A DNA stretch of 64,000 nucleotides, from positions 868,001 to 932,000 of the forward strand of contig NZ_CP097870.1 of the NCBI RefSeq assembly GCF_029223545.1, given 5' to 3'. This stretch comes from Thauera sp. GDN1. Its GTDB lineage: Bacteria; Pseudomonadota; Gammaproteobacteria; Burkholderiales; Rhodocyclaceae. Numbering within the stretch: position 1 is the stretch's first letter; every line of letters starts with the position of its first letter. Made by a program: the position numbers and the translations under genes. The notes beneath the pieces are model-generated. The model had not been told where the DNA came from. It was given only the letters and a program-made list of their open reading frames with translations, and did not search any database. Shown one piece after another: positions 33,634 through 43,449 of the stretch.

Positions 33634-36605
33634 TGACTCGTAAAACGAAAAAAACCGAAAAGAACCCGGCGAAGGCCTCCCGCAAGCGCACGGACGCGAA
33701 CACGCCCGCCACGCGCAGCGCATCGAAGCGCGCCGCCTCGTCCCATCACGGCGCCAGGGCCGGCGCTGCACCGAAGACCGCGTCCCGAGCGCCCGCGCAA
33801 GCAGAGGGCGGCGACAGGTCGGGCCAACGGGCGCCGGGCGCAGCCGAGCTGGCGCCGATGCCCGCCAGGGGCGCGGGCCGCAGCCGGGCCGCGCGCAAGG
33901 CTGCCGCAGCCCATGCCGCGGTCGGCGTGCACACGAGCCCGATCCGTCTCGCCGACCCCTTCCGCGCGCGCGAGACGCAGCAGTACGAGAACCCGCTCCC
34001 CAGCCGCGAATACGTGCTGCAGATCCTCGCCGAGCGCGGCGTGCCGATGCCCTTCCCGGAACTCGCCGCCGCGCTCGACATCGCGCCACACGAGCTCGAT
34101 TTCTTCGACCGCCGCCTGCGCGCGATGGAGCGCGATGGCCAGGTCGTGCGCAACCGCCGCGACGCCTACCTGCTGCCGGCCAAGGCCGACCTGATCAAGG
34201 GCCGCGTCGAGGGCCATCCGGACGGCTTCGGCTTCCTGCGCCGCGACGACGGCGGGCCGGACATCTTCCTCGGCCCCAAGGAGATGCGCGAGGTGCTGCA
34301 CGGCGACCGTGTGATGGTGCGCATCGCCGGCCAGGATCGCCGCGGCCGCCCCGAGGGCAAGCTGGTCGAGGTGCTCGAGCGCGCCAACTCCCGCGTGGTC
34401 GGTCGCGTCATCAACGAGCACGGGGTGATGATCGTCGTGCCCGAGAACCGTCGCCTGGCACAGGACATCCTGGTCGCCCCGGGCGGGCGCAAGAAGCCCG
34501 AGCCGGGTCAGATCGTCACCGTCGAGCTGGTCGAGCAGCCCACCAAGTTCGCGCAGCCGATCGGGCGCATCGTCGAGGTGCTCGGCAACTACGCCGACCC
34601 CGGCATGGAGATCGAGATCGCGCTGCGCAAGCACGACCTGCCGTTCGAGTTCTCCTCCGAGGCCAAGGCGCTGACGCGCAAGCTGCCGGACAAGGTGCGC
34701 AAGAAGGACTGGGCCGGGCGTGAGGACCTCACCCGCCTGCCGCTGGTCACCATCGACGGCGAGACCGCCAAGGACTTCGACGATGCGGTGTACTGCGAGC
34801 GCCAGGGCAAGGGCTTCCGCCTGATCGTCGCCATCGCCGACGTCTCGCACTACGTCGACGCCGGCAGCGCGCTCGACCAGGACGCCTTCGACCGCGGCAA
34901 CTCGGTGTATTTCCCGCGTCGGGTCATTCCGATGCTGCCGGAGAAACTCTCCAACGGCCTGTGCTCGCTGAACCCGCAGGTCGAGCGCCTGGCGATGGTC
35001 GCCGACATGAACATCTCGGCGACCGGCGCGATCAAGTCCTACCGCTTCTATCCCGCGGTGATCTGGTCGCACGCACGCCTGACCTACACCAAGGTGGCCG
35101 CGGCGCTGTACGAGAACGATGTCGGGGTGCGCGCCGAGCTTGCCGAGCTGCTGCCCCACCTCGAGAACCTCGACAAGCTCTTCCGCGTGCTGCTCAAGGC
35201 GCGCGCGACGCGCGGCGCGATCGACTTCGAGACCACCGAGACGCGGATGATCTTCGACGACAACGGCAAGATCGCGCAGATCGTCCCCGAGGTGCGCAAC
35301 GACGCCCACCGCCTGATCGAGGAGTGCATGCTCGCCGCCAACGTGTGCGCGTCCGACTTCCTCGCCAGCCGCGAGCATCCGGCCCTGTACCGCATCCACG
35401 ACAGTCCCTCCGAGGACAAGCTCGCCAAGCTGCGCGAGTTCCTCAAGGAATTCGGCCTCGGCCTCGGTGGCGGCGACGAGCCGCGCGCCGGCGATTTCGC
35501 CAAGCTGCTCGAGCAGGTCAAGGACCGCCCCGACGCCCAGCTGCTGCAGACGGTGATGCTGCGCTCGTTGAAGCAGGCGATGTACAGCCCGGACAACGTC
35601 GGCCACTTCGGGCTGGCCTACGAGTCCTATACCCACTTCACCTCGCCGATCCGGCGCTATCCGGACCTGCTGATCCACCGCGGCATCAAGGCCGCGCTCG
35701 CCGGCGAGCAGTACCGCCCCGGCGACTGGGAGCAGATCGGCCTGCACTGCTCGATGACCGAGCGCCGCGCCGACGACGCCACCCGCGACGTGGTCGCGTT
35801 CCTGAAGTGCTACTTCATGCAGGACCGCGTCGGCGAGGAGTTCACCGGCAGCGTGTCGGCAGTGGTGTCCTTCGGCCTCTTCGTCGCGCTCGACGACATC
35901 TTCATCGAGGGCCTGCTGCACATCTCGGACCTCGGCAGCGACTACTTCCACTACGACGAGACCCGCCACGCCCTGATGGGCGAGCGCACCGGCAAGCAGT
36001 TCCGCCTCTCCGACCGGGTGAAGGTGCAGCTGGTCCGTGTCGACATGGCGACCAACAAGATCGACTTCCGCCTCGTCGAAGGCCCGCTCGCGGTGGAGCG
36101 GAAGGTGCCGGAGAAGTCCGCCGGGGCAGCGCCGGTGCCGGTCGTCGACGCCGCACCCGCTGCACCGGAAGCCGCCGCGCCCAAGTCGCGCAGCAAGCGT
36201 GCGAAGAAGGTCGTCGCCGAGCTCGTCCCTGCGCCGGTCGTGGAGGTTGCGCCCGCCGCTGCGGAGACCGCTGCGCCTGAGCCCCGCAGCAAGCGCGCCA
36301 AGAAGGCTGCAGTCACGGCGGCCGTCGAGGCACCCGCCGCCGTGCCGGCGCTTGCCGAGCCGAAGCCCCGCAAGAGTCGTGCAAGGAAGGCTGCAGCCGA
36401 GCCGGTCGCGGTGTCCGTGCCCGTGGTCGAGGCCCCGGCTGCCGCTCCGGCGGTCGCCGAGCCCAAGCCCCGCAGGACGCGCGCGAAGAAGGTCGTCGCT
36501 GAAGCGGTCGCCGCACCTGCAGCCGAAGCGCTAGAATCCGCGCCCCCGACTCCGGCCCGACGCGCCGGCCGCAAGACTTCCGCAAAGGGCTCCGACCGTG
36601 GCTAA
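33633..36605 (+). CDS. rnr: Ribonuclease R with long charged tails
   Basis: A 990-residue 3'-5' exoribonuclease that degrades structured RNA. After a basic Lys/Arg/Ala/Pro-rich tail of about 115 residues comes a winged-helix region ([20 protein letters not shown]), cold-shock domains ([19 protein letters not shown]), the RNB catalytic domain ([23 protein letters not shown] motif near residue 370), and an S1 domain (about 736-820, [20 protein letters not shown]). A further tail of about 165 residues holds imperfect repeats of the type [16 protein letters not shown] 33633 is preferred because AGAAGA is correctly spaced; ATG 33627 is also in frame. It overlaps the rlmB start by 8 bases. Confidence 0.95.
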   Translation: MTRKTKKTEKNPAKASRKRTDANTPATRSASKRAASSHHGARAGAAPKTASRAPAQAEGGDRSGQRAPGAAELAPMPARGAGRSRAARKAAAAHAAVGVHTSPIRLADPFRARETQQYENPLPSREYVLQILAERGVPMPFPELAAALDIAPHELDFFDRRLRAMERDGQVVRNRRDAYLLPAKADLIKGRVEGHPDGFGFLRRDDGGPDIFLGPKEMREVLHGDRVMVRIAGQDRRGRPEGKLVEVLERANSRVVGRVINEHGVMIVVPENRRLAQDILVAPGGRKKPEPGQIVTVELVEQPTKFAQPIGRIVEVLGNYADPGMEIEIALRKHDLPFEFSSEAKALTRKLPDKVRKKDWAGREDLTRLPLVTIDGETAKDFDDAVYCERQGKGFRLIVAIADVSHYVDAGSALDQDAFDRGNSVYFPRRVIPMLPEKLSNGLCSLNPQVERLAMVADMNISATGAIKSYRFYPAVIWSHARLTYTKVAAALYENDVGVRAELAELLPHLENLDKLFRVLLKARATRGAIDFETTETRMIFDDNGKIAQIVPEVRNDAHRLIEECMLAANVCASDFLASREHPALYRIHDSPSEDKLAKLREFLKEFGLGLGGGDEPRAGDFAKLLEQVKDRPDAQLLQTVMLRSLKQAMYSPDNVGHFGLAYESYTHFTSPIRRYPDLLIHRGIKAALAGEQYRPGDWEQIGLHCSMTERRADDATRDVVAFLKCYFMQDRVGEEFTGSVSAVVSFGLFVALDDIFIEGLLHISDLGSDYFHYDETRHALMGERTGKQFRLSDRVKVQLVRVDMATNKIDFRLVEGPLAVERKVPEKSAGAAPVPVVDAAPAAPEAAAPKSRSKRAKKVVAELVPAPVVEVAPAAAETAAPEPRSKRAKKAAVTAAVEAPAAVPALAEPKPRKSRARKAAAEPVAVSVPVVEAPAAAPAVAEPKPRRTRAKKVVAEAVAAPAAEALESAPPTPARRAGRKTSAKGSDRG

Positions 36606-37350
36606 AGCACCCGAGAACACTCCCACCCGCCTGATCTACGGCTTTCACGCCGTCTCGGCCAAGCTGCGCCACGCGCCCGACTCGGTGCTGGAGATCTTCC
36701 TGTCCGCCGACCGCAAGGATGCGAGGGTGAAGAAGTTCCTCGCCCAGGCCGAGGCCGCCGGCGTGCGCATCACCCCGAGCGAGGGCGACAAGCTCGACGG
36801 ACTGGTCGGCACCCGCCGCCACCAGGGTGTGGTTGCCAAGGTCGATGCCACCCGGCGCGACATCAAGCTCGCCGACGTGCTCGACAGCCTGGACGAGAAT
36901 GCGCTGATCCTGGTGCTCGACGGCGTGCAGGACCCGCACAACCTCGGCGCCTGCCTGCGCGTGGCCGACGCCGCGGGCGCGCACGCCGTGGTCGCGCCCA
37001 AGGACCGCGCGGTGGGGCTCAATGCCACCGCGGTCAAGGTCGCCAGCGGCGCCGCCGACACCGTGCCCTACATCACCGTCACCAACCTCGCGCGCGCACT
37101 GCGCGAGATGCAGGACGCCGGCGTGTGGGTGGTCGGTGCCGCCGGCGAGGCCGAGAAGTCCATCCACGACATCGACCAGAAGGTGCCGGTCGCCTGGGTG
37201 CTCGGCGCCGAGGGCGACGGCCTGCGCCGGCTCACCCGCGAAACCTGCGACGAGCTCGCACGCATCCCGATGCACGGCAGCGTGGAGAGCCTGAACGTGT
37301 CGGTGGCCAGCGGCATCTGTCTGTTCGAGGCGCGCCGGCAGCGCGGTTGA
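36598..37350 (+). CDS. rlmB: 23S rRNA (guanosine-2'-O-) methyltransferase RlmB
   Basis: A 250-residue SpoU-family methyltransferase that modifies G2251 of 23S rRNA. The N-terminal substrate domain begins [20 protein letters not shown]. The trefoil-knot SAM-binding domain has the three SpoU motifs [36 protein letters not shown] and [18 protein letters not shown]. It starts at GTG 36598 inside the rnr end, the same rnr-rlmB pairing as in E. coli. Confidence 0.96.
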   Translation: MAKAPENTPTRLIYGFHAVSAKLRHAPDSVLEIFLSADRKDARVKKFLAQAEAAGVRITPSEGDKLDGLVGTRRHQGVVAKVDATRRDIKLADVLDSLDENALILVLDGVQDPHNLGACLRVADAAGAHAVVAPKDRAVGLNATAVKVASGAADTVPYITVTNLARALREMQDAGVWVVGAAGEAEKSIHDIDQKVPVAWVLGAEGDGLRRLTRETCDELARIPMHGSVESLNVSVASGICLFEARRQRG

Positions 37351-37403
37351 GCGAACGGCGCGGGCGGAAGCGCTTGATGAGCGTTTTCGTCGCGCCGGCG
37401 CGA

Positions 37404-37661
37404 TCAGGCCGGTTCGGCCCAGATGTGGCGGGCGACGGCATGCTCGATCGCGAGTTCCACGTGCTCGCACAGCAGCACCGTCATCGGCTGCTGCTGCAGG
37501 ACCTTCACCGCGTGGGCGGCCGATAGCCCGTAGGCGTGGAGCTGCTCGCGTTGCAGCGGGTCGATCTCGTCGCCGAACTCGGCGATGCGCACCATGCGAC
37601 CCACCGGCGTGCCGGTGAGGCGGATGCGTTCCTGCGCATGCGCGTGGGGCGCGTTCATCAT
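37404..37661 (-). CDS. feoA: Ferrous iron transport accessory protein FeoA
   Basis: An 85-residue protein with the SH3-like FeoA pattern: RIRLTGTPVGRMVRIAEF, HAYGLSAAHAVKVLQQQP, then VELAIEHAVARHIW. FeoA assists the FeoB ferrous-iron channel on the cytosolic side. It starts 10 bases after feoB ends, so here feoA is downstream of feoB, the reverse of the usual feoA-feoB order. GAGGAG precedes the tandem ATG codons at 37661 and 37658; either could be used. It converges with rlmB across 53 bases. Confidence 0.82.
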   Translation of the reverse strand: MMNAPHAHAQERIRLTGTPVGRMVRIAEFGDEIDPLQREQLHAYGLSAAHAVKVLQQQPMTVLLCEHVELAIEHAVARHIWAEPA

Positions 37662-37671
37662 CGCGTGCTCC

Positions 37672-39642
37672 TCAGAAGATCAGCCGCAGGCCGTGGTTCA
37701 GCAGGCCGCCGACGAGGAAGGCGGTGGGGATGATCATCGCCAGCATCAGCGCGGCGACCTTCACGCCCTGTTCCTTGACGATCATCATCAGGCTGGCGAT
37801 GCAGGGCACGAAGAGCGTGATCGTGACCATGCCGACCACGGCCTGGATCATCGACAGCTCGCTCTGCAGCGCAAACAGGCCGCTGGCGCCGAAGTCGCGG
37901 CGCAGGAAACCCATCACGAAGGCCGCGCTGGCCTCGGGCGGCAGCCCCAGCCAGCCCACGACCAGCGGCTCGCCGGCCTCGATGATCCACGGCAAGGCGC
38001 CGCTGCGGTCGAGCCCGAACATGATCAGCGTGCCGATCAGGAACAGCGGGATCACCTCGATCAGGTACCACTTCAAGCGACCGCCGGTCTTCTTCAGCAC
38101 GTTGCCCAGTACCGGCATGCGCATCGGCGGCAGCTCGGTGACCAGCGGCACGCGCCGCCCGGGCACCACCTTGCTCGCCAGCCAGCCGGTGAATAGCAGC
38201 ACGCCGACGATGGCGGCGACCCAGATCACGGTCGCGGCGAAGGAGATGCCGCCGAGCAGGCCGAGCACCACGCCGAGCTGCGCCGAGCACGGGATCGCCA
38301 GCGCCATCAGGTAGATCGTGATCAGGCGCTCGCGCGGGGTGTGCAGGATGCGGGTGGTGAGGGTGGCCATGGTCACGCAGCCCAGGCCGAGCACCATCGG
38401 CAGCACCGCGCGGCCGTTCAGCCCGATGGCGGCGAACATGCGGTTGGCGATCACCGACAGGCGCGAGAAGTAGCCCGAGTCCTCGAGCACGCCGAAGGCG
38501 AGGAAGAAGGTCGTGACGATGGGCAGGATCAGTGCCAGTGCATAGGTCATGCCCATCGTCCACAGGCCGTATTCGCCGACGATCAGATCCGCCAGCCAGG
38601 GTGTGGCGATGTGGCCGCGCACGAACTCGGTGACCGCCGGGTTCAGCACCTCGCCGAAGAAGTCTTCCTCGAGCAGCCCGACCAGGGTGCTGGCGCCGAA
38701 GTCGCCGACGAAGAGATAGACCAGGTAGAGCACGCCGAGCAGCATCGGCCAGCCCCATACGCGGTGTACCGCGATGCGGCCGAGCAGCATCGACAGCGTG
38801 CGGTCCTTGCCGCCGGCCTGCTGGGTGACGGTGCGTGCGAGCGCCTCGGCCGCGCCCCCGCGTTCGCGGGCGAGGCGTGCGGGCAGCGAGTCGCGGCCGA
38901 TGGCGGCGGTCAGCGCGGCGAGCGCCGCACGCACCGGCTCGCTGCCCGGCTGCGCGGCGAGCCAGGCGTCGACCTCCGGATCGCGGCCGATGGCGAGGAT
39001 GGCCAGCCCGCGCGCGGCCAGGCGCGGGTGCGGGCAGTGGGCGAGGATCAGCGCTTCGACGCGGGCGATGTCGCGTTCCAGCTCCGGGTCGTAGCGCAGC
39101 AGCGGCGCCGGCAGGGCGGCGCGCGGCAGCGCGTCGGTGAGTGCGGCGACACCTTCTCCACCCGTTGCGATCGTCGCCACCACCGGCACGCCGAGCGCCG
39201 CGGCCAGTGCTGCGGCATCGACCGTGACCCCGCGCGCCCTGGCTTCGTCGGTCATGTTCAGCGCCATCGCCATCGGTACCCCGAGTTCGGCCAGCAGCGT
39301 GGTGAGGTTGAGCGTGCGGCGCAGGTTCTTGGCGTCGCCGACCTGGATCAGCGTGCGCATGTCCTCATTGAGCAGCGCGCGCATGGTGGCGCGCTCGTCG
39401 TCGCTGCGCGAGGGCAGGGCGAGCACGCCCGGGGTGTCGAGCAGCGAGGCGTCGCGATCGAAGCGCGGGGTGGCGCGCGAGACCTCCACCGTGGTGCCGG
39501 GGTAGTTCGACACCGTGACATAGGTGCCGGTCAGGCGGTGGAACAGCACCGACTTGCCGACGTTGGGGTGGCCGACGAGGGCCAGGGTGCGCAGGGCGGC
39601 TGAAGGCAGCGACGACGCAGGAGGCGAAGAGGCGCAGTCCAT
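37672..39642 (-). CDS. feoB: Ferrous iron transporter FeoB
   Basis: A 656-residue inner-membrane iron transporter with an N-terminal G-protein domain. G1 GHPNVGKSVLFHRLTG is near residue 24, G2 lies in NYPGTTVEVSRA, G3 is LLDTPGVLAL, and G4 is ALNMTDEARARG. About eight or more membrane segments start near residue 300 and include the conserved GLGCVTMATLTTRILHTPRE. It is shorter than E. coli FeoB (773). A candidate Fur box lies 43 bases upstream. It forms an operon with feoA. Confidence 0.94.
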   Translation of the reverse strand: MDCASSPPASSLPSAALRTLALVGHPNVGKSVLFHRLTGTYVTVSNYPGTTVEVSRATPRFDRDASLLDTPGVLALPSRSDDERATMRALLNEDMRTLIQVGDAKNLRRTLNLTTLLAELGVPMAMALNMTDEARARGVTVDAAALAAALGVPVVATIATGGEGVAALTDALPRAALPAPLLRYDPELERDIARVEALILAHCPHPRLAARGLAILAIGRDPEVDAWLAAQPGSEPVRAALAALTAAIGRDSLPARLARERGGAAEALARTVTQQAGGKDRTLSMLLGRIAVHRVWGWPMLLGVLYLVYLFVGDFGASTLVGLLEEDFFGEVLNPAVTEFVRGHIATPWLADLIVGEYGLWTMGMTYALALILPIVTTFFLAFGVLEDSGYFSRLSVIANRMFAAIGLNGRAVLPMVLGLGCVTMATLTTRILHTPRERLITIYLMALAIPCSAQLGVVLGLLGGISFAATVIWVAAIVGVLLFTGWLASKVVPGRRVPLVTELPPMRMPVLGNVLKKTGGRLKWYLIEVIPLFLIGTLIMFGLDRSGALPWIIEAGEPLVVGWLGLPPEASAAFVMGFLRRDFGASGLFALQSELSMIQAVVGMVTITLFVPCIASLMMIVKEQGVKVAALMLAMIIPTAFLVGGLLNHGLRLIF

Positions 39643-39684
39643 GAGGCGAGGGTGTCCGAAGAGGCGGAGAGGGCGGGCGATGGG

Positions 39685-39703
39685 AAGAATGATAATAGGT
39701 CGC
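39685..39703 (-). promoter_or_regulatory. Candidate Fur box upstream of feoB
   Basis: The AT-rich AAGAATGATAATAGGTCGC on the plus strand matches the left half and centre of the GATAATGATAATCATTATC Fur consensus, while its right half is poor. It is placed correctly for control of feoBA. A small AAAGCT-stemmed hairpin (39707-39727) and a large GCGGGCGGTG hairpin (39739-39767) lie further upstream. Confidence 0.45.
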
Positions 39704-39772
39704 GTTAAAGCTTTTTCTGATAAAGCTCAAGCGCGCGTGCGGGCGGTGGGGGCGGCTCACCGCCCGCGTTCC

Positions 39773-40951
39773 TCAGGCGGACACCGCGACCCAGTGGTTG
39801 TCGGGTGCGATCTCCACCGGCCAGCGCAGCAGCACGGGGTCCCGCTGCGGGTGCCAGAAGCCGAGCCCGCGCGGCGAGCCGATCAGGCTGGCGTGAGTGC
39901 CGTCGAGCGGGAGTTCGGCGAGCGCACCGGCCTTGTTGAGCTCGGCGATCACCTCCAGGCGTTCGGGGGCGACAGGATGCCAGCGTGTCACCCGGTGGCT
40001 GCGCTCGGCGGACAGGTAGAAGCCGCCGTCCATGCCGGTGGCGATGTCGCCGCAATAACCCGCACCGACGGTCTCGCGGCTGGGGATCTCCAGCGTGTCG
40101 CCGTTCCAGATTGCGAGGATGGGCGCGGCGGCGCGCTCGGCCGGATCCTCGTGTTCGGCCTGCAGCGCGACACCCACGAGCGCGCGGCCATCCGTCGCGG
40201 GCGCAGCGCCGAGCGCGAGGTGGCGCAGGCTCAGGCGCTTGTCCTTGAGCCACCACTGGCCGAGGCGCTCGCCGCTCTTCGGGTCGAGCCGAACCAGAGA
40301 GGAATCCATGCGCTCGAGGTCGCGCTTGCGGTCGCCGGCGGCACGGAGGATGCCGCCGTTGGCCACCACCAGCTTGCCCTCGGCATCGAACAGCAGTTCG
40401 TGCGGCTCGATGCCGCGGGTCGGGAATTCCGCCTCCTTGCGCAGGGTGTCGCGCCGGCGCACGGCGATCCAGCCGTGGGTCGAGCCGGTTTCGGACTCGG
40501 TGGTGTATAGCCACTCGCCGCTGGGGTCGAGCACCGCGTGGCCGTTGAGCGTGCGGCCGCTCCGCTCGTCCTCGAGCTCCTGGCGGGCAAGCACCGTGCC
40601 GTCGGCGGCGCAGCGCATCAGCCAGGGGCCGGGACGGTTGGCGCAGACGAGAAAGCCGCCGTCGCGGTCGGGCAGCAGGCCGTGCACGCGGTCGGGTACC
40701 GCGACCGCGCTGCGGATGCGGGCGATGCCCGCCTGCCAGTCGGGAACGAGGAGGCCGACGTAGTCGGTCGCGCCCTGGGCGGCGGCGCCGCGCGAACTGC
40801 CGTCGGGGGCAAGCTCGTGCAGGCTGCGCCAGGCTGCGATCAGATGTACGGAATCCGGCATGGCCGGCGTGCCGGCGGCGAGCAGGGTTCTCGGCAGCAG
40901 TGCGAGCGGCAGCAGGCCGGCCGTGGTGCGCAGGAATTGGCGTTTGTTCAT
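39773..40951 (-). CDS. DUF1513 family periplasmic protein
   Basis: A 392-residue exported protein. The start MNKRQFLRTTAGLLPLALLP is a Tat-like or Sec signal peptide (R-Q-F after a short basic N-terminus, then AGLLPLALLPRTLLA). The mature part looks like a beta-propeller: GFLVCANRPGPWLMRC, NGHAVLDPSGEWLYTTESE, GIEPHELLFDAEGKLVVANG and GYCGDIATGMDGGFYLSAER. These motifs fit DUF1513, a family usually seen next to imelysin-type iron-regulated proteins. No imelysin gene is here, but the flanking genes are all for iron uptake. The precise function is unknown. Confidence 0.75.
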   Translation of the reverse strand: MNKRQFLRTTAGLLPLALLPRTLLAAGTPAMPDSVHLIAAWRSLHELAPDGSSRGAAAQGATDYVGLLVPDWQAGIARIRSAVAVPDRVHGLLPDRDGGFLVCANRPGPWLMRCAADGTVLARQELEDERSGRTLNGHAVLDPSGEWLYTTESETGSTHGWIAVRRRDTLRKEAEFPTRGIEPHELLFDAEGKLVVANGGILRAAGDRKRDLERMDSSLVRLDPKSGERLGQWWLKDKRLSLRHLALGAAPATDGRALVGVALQAEHEDPAERAAAPILAIWNGDTLEIPSRETVGAGYCGDIATGMDGGFYLSAERSHRVTRWHPVAPERLEVIAELNKAGALAELPLDGTHASLIGSPRGLGFWHPQRDPVLLRWPVEIAPDNHWVAVSA

Positions 40952-41042
40952 GGCGAGAAAGCGGAAAGCGTAGTGGGCGCCGGAAGGGCATGCGGCCCGG
41001 CTGGGGCGCATGGGCCCGGGCCGGGCCCATCGGGTGGAAGGA

Positions 41043-43217
41043 TCAGAACTTGTATTCGCCGGTCAGGATCACGGCACGGCCGGTGCCCGGGATGGCGAAG
41101 CCACCCTGGTCATACACCGCGTCGTAATAGACCTTGTCGAACACGTTCTTCACGTTCAGGCGCGCGGCCCAGGTCTTCTGCTCGTAGGCCAGCATCGCAT
41201 CCCAGCGCGCGTAGCCGGGCGCGGTGTTGGGCGAGAACCTGCCATCGATGAAGTTGCTGCCTGCATTGGCGGCGGTCGGCACGTAGGCATAGCGGTCGCT
41301 CTTGGCTTCCACGCCACCGCCGATCTTCCAGCCGCCGCCCAGCGCGTAGGTCGACCACAGGTTGAAGGTCAGCTTCGGCGTGTTGCGCGGGCGCTGTCCC
41401 TCGAGGCGCGGATCGGCGTCCGGCGCGATTTCGAGGATCTCCGCATCCAGCAGCGAGAAGCCGCTGAACACCTCCCAGTCTGGCGTGACCCGACCGGCGA
41501 CCTCGAGCTCGAAGCCGTCGGTGCGGCGCTTCTTCGTCAGGATCGCGGCAGTGGATTCGAGGTCGGTGTTGCGCTCCCAGTCCTTGTCGGCGCGATACAG
41601 CGCCGCGCGCAGGGCGAGGTCGCCCTCCATCAGCATCCACTTGGCGCCGAGCTCGGTGACCTTGCTGCGCTCGGCGGGGAAGGCGCCGCCGGAGAGCTGG
41701 TAGAGGTCGGCGGTCGGGCTGAAGGAGTCGCTGTAGCTGATGTAGTAGTGGGTGTATTCGGTCGGATGCCAGGACAGGCCGGTACGGATGCTGGTCTCGC
41801 TGAAGTCGAGTTGCGGTGAATTGACGCTGGAGTACTCGGCATCGAGCGAGTCGTGCCGTGCGCCCAGGGTCAGCTTCCAGTTCGGGACGAACTCGATGGT
41901 GTCTTGCGCGTAGAAGGCCAGGGTGTCGCCCTCGTAGGTGATCGCCGGTGCCGAGGTGAAGGCGCCGGGTCGGTAGAATCGTCCCGTGCCCGGGTCCAGA
42001 TCCTGCAGGCTCCGGCGGCTGGAGTCCTCCTTCAGGTATTCGACGCCGGCGAGCAGCTCGTGCTTCATGCCGAACAGGTCGGCGCGCGCGGTGAGGTCGG
42101 ACTGCAGGGTCAGGTTCTCGGTCTCGGTCTGGCGCACCTTCGCGCTGCCGGTGCTGCCGTCGAAGCTCGGCGCATCGGTTCGATTGGGCGCCTGCGCCCA
42201 GTAAACCCGCTCGTAGTTCGCATGGCGAAGCTGGGTGCGGATCTCGGCCTGCGAGGACAGCTTGTGCTGGTGCACCAGCGAGGTCATCGAGGTGTCGCTG
42301 TCGTCGAAAGTGTTGTTCGTGCCCCAGAAGGTGTCTGCCGAGAAGTTCTGCGTCGGGCGTTTGGTCGCCGGATCGAAGGAGATGCCGTAGTCCGGGTTGT
42401 CGCGCGTCTTCAGGTAGTAGTGGTTGAAGGTGAATTCGTTGTCGGTGAACAGGCCGGTGACCAGGCTCAGGCCCGCACCTTCGCGGTGGATCTCGGGCTC
42501 GGCACCGTCGGCCGGGTTTCTGCGCCAGCTGCCTTCGTCGCGCTTCATCACGTTCAGGCGCACGGCGGTGGTGTCGCCGAGTTCGCGGTTGAAGTCCCCG
42601 GTCACTTCACGGTAGTCGTCCGTGCCGACGCTGCCGGTGATCTTGCCGCGGTTGCCGAGCAGCGGGGTCTTGGTGACCTGGTTGATCACGCCGCCGGCCT
42701 GGCCGCGGCCGAAGAGCATGGCGGCCGAGCCGCGCAGCACGTCGATCTGCTCGAGGTTGAAGGTCTCGCGGTTGTACTGCGCGGTGTCGCGGATGCCGTC
42801 GAGGTACATGTCGCCGAAGGTGTAGAAGCCGCGCAGGTTCATGTTGTCGCCCGAGCGACCGCCTTCGGCGGCGTTGAACGACAGGCCGGAGACGTTGCGC
42901 AGCGCTTCCTTCAGGCTGCCGACCTGCTGCTCTTCCATCAGCGCGTTGGTGACCGTGGTCACGGCCTGCGGGATATCGTGCGGGTCCTGCAGGACCTTGC
43001 CGACGCGGGTGGCGGTGGCACGGTGGCCGTCCTGCGGGGCGTCTTCGGTCGCCTGCACGGTGACGGCGGGCAGGGTGGTGGTCGGGGTGGTCTGGGCGTG
43101 AGCGCCGAGCGACATGCCGGCGAGCATCAGGGCGCCAAGCGGCAGCAGGGGGTGTGCGCACGGACGTGCTTCGGACGGGCGTTCAGCGCTGCAGCGCTGC
43201 ACGGGAGGGGCTTTCAT
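41043..43217 (-). CDS. TonB-dependent (catecholate) siderophore receptor
   Basis: A 724-residue outer-membrane receptor. After a long N-terminal signal region (cleavage near GAHAQTT, residue 42) come a TonB-box-like segment TLPAVTVQAT, a plug domain (VTTVTNALMEEQQVGSLKEA, VLRGSAAMLFGRGQAGGVIN), and a 22-strand barrel with ARLNVKNVFDKVYYDAVYDQ and a C-terminal aromatic residue (GEYKF). It is closest in pattern to Fiu-like catecholate receptors, though the ligand cannot be read from sequence. A Fur-box-overlapped promoter lies upstream. The matching TonB-ExbB-ExbD system is encoded 8 kb away at 50262-52194. Confidence 0.92.
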   Translation of the reverse strand: MKAPPVQRCSAERPSEARPCAHPLLPLGALMLAGMSLGAHAQTTPTTTLPAVTVQATEDAPQDGHRATATRVGKVLQDPHDIPQAVTTVTNALMEEQQVGSLKEALRNVSGLSFNAAEGGRSGDNMNLRGFYTFGDMYLDGIRDTAQYNRETFNLEQIDVLRGSAAMLFGRGQAGGVINQVTKTPLLGNRGKITGSVGTDDYREVTGDFNRELGDTTAVRLNVMKRDEGSWRRNPADGAEPEIHREGAGLSLVTGLFTDNEFTFNHYYLKTRDNPDYGISFDPATKRPTQNFSADTFWGTNNTFDDSDTSMTSLVHQHKLSSQAEIRTQLRHANYERVYWAQAPNRTDAPSFDGSTGSAKVRQTETENLTLQSDLTARADLFGMKHELLAGVEYLKEDSSRRSLQDLDPGTGRFYRPGAFTSAPAITYEGDTLAFYAQDTIEFVPNWKLTLGARHDSLDAEYSSVNSPQLDFSETSIRTGLSWHPTEYTHYYISYSDSFSPTADLYQLSGGAFPAERSKVTELGAKWMLMEGDLALRAALYRADKDWERNTDLESTAAILTKKRRTDGFELEVAGRVTPDWEVFSGFSLLDAEILEIAPDADPRLEGQRPRNTPKLTFNLWSTYALGGGWKIGGGVEAKSDRYAYVPTAANAGSNFIDGRFSPNTAPGYARWDAMLAYEQKTWAARLNVKNVFDKVYYDAVYDQGGFAIPGTGRAVILTGEYKF

Positions 43218-43319
43218 CGAGGCGAGTCTCCGGGGTTCGGGAAGTCATGAGTGGCTGGCTTCCTGCATGCGGAGTGCGCCCGGGCGCGCGCTTCAGGTGG
43301 CTGGCTGATCGAGCGCGCA

Positions 43320-43349
43320 AGTATTGCAGTAATGCAAACAATTCGCAAT
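43320..43349 (-). promoter_or_regulatory. Promoter with overlapping Fur box, siderophore receptor
   Basis: On the minus strand TTGCGA (43348-43343) and AATACT (43325-43320) are 17 bases apart. The plus-strand sequence AATGCAAACAATTCGCAAT (43331-43349) is an imperfect inverted repeat of Fur-box form (TGC-A-rich, T-rich-GCA) covering the -35 box and spacer, so iron-loaded Fur would block transcription. Nothing else is seen in 43218-43449. Confidence 0.65.
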
Positions 43350-43449
43350 AAGTTTTAGATTGACTCCGGGATTCGGCCTGCCCGCGATGTGCCGGTCCTG
43401 CTGGTGGCGGGCGCTTGCTCCGGGAGGGCTGCTCAGGCACCGCCCTCGT

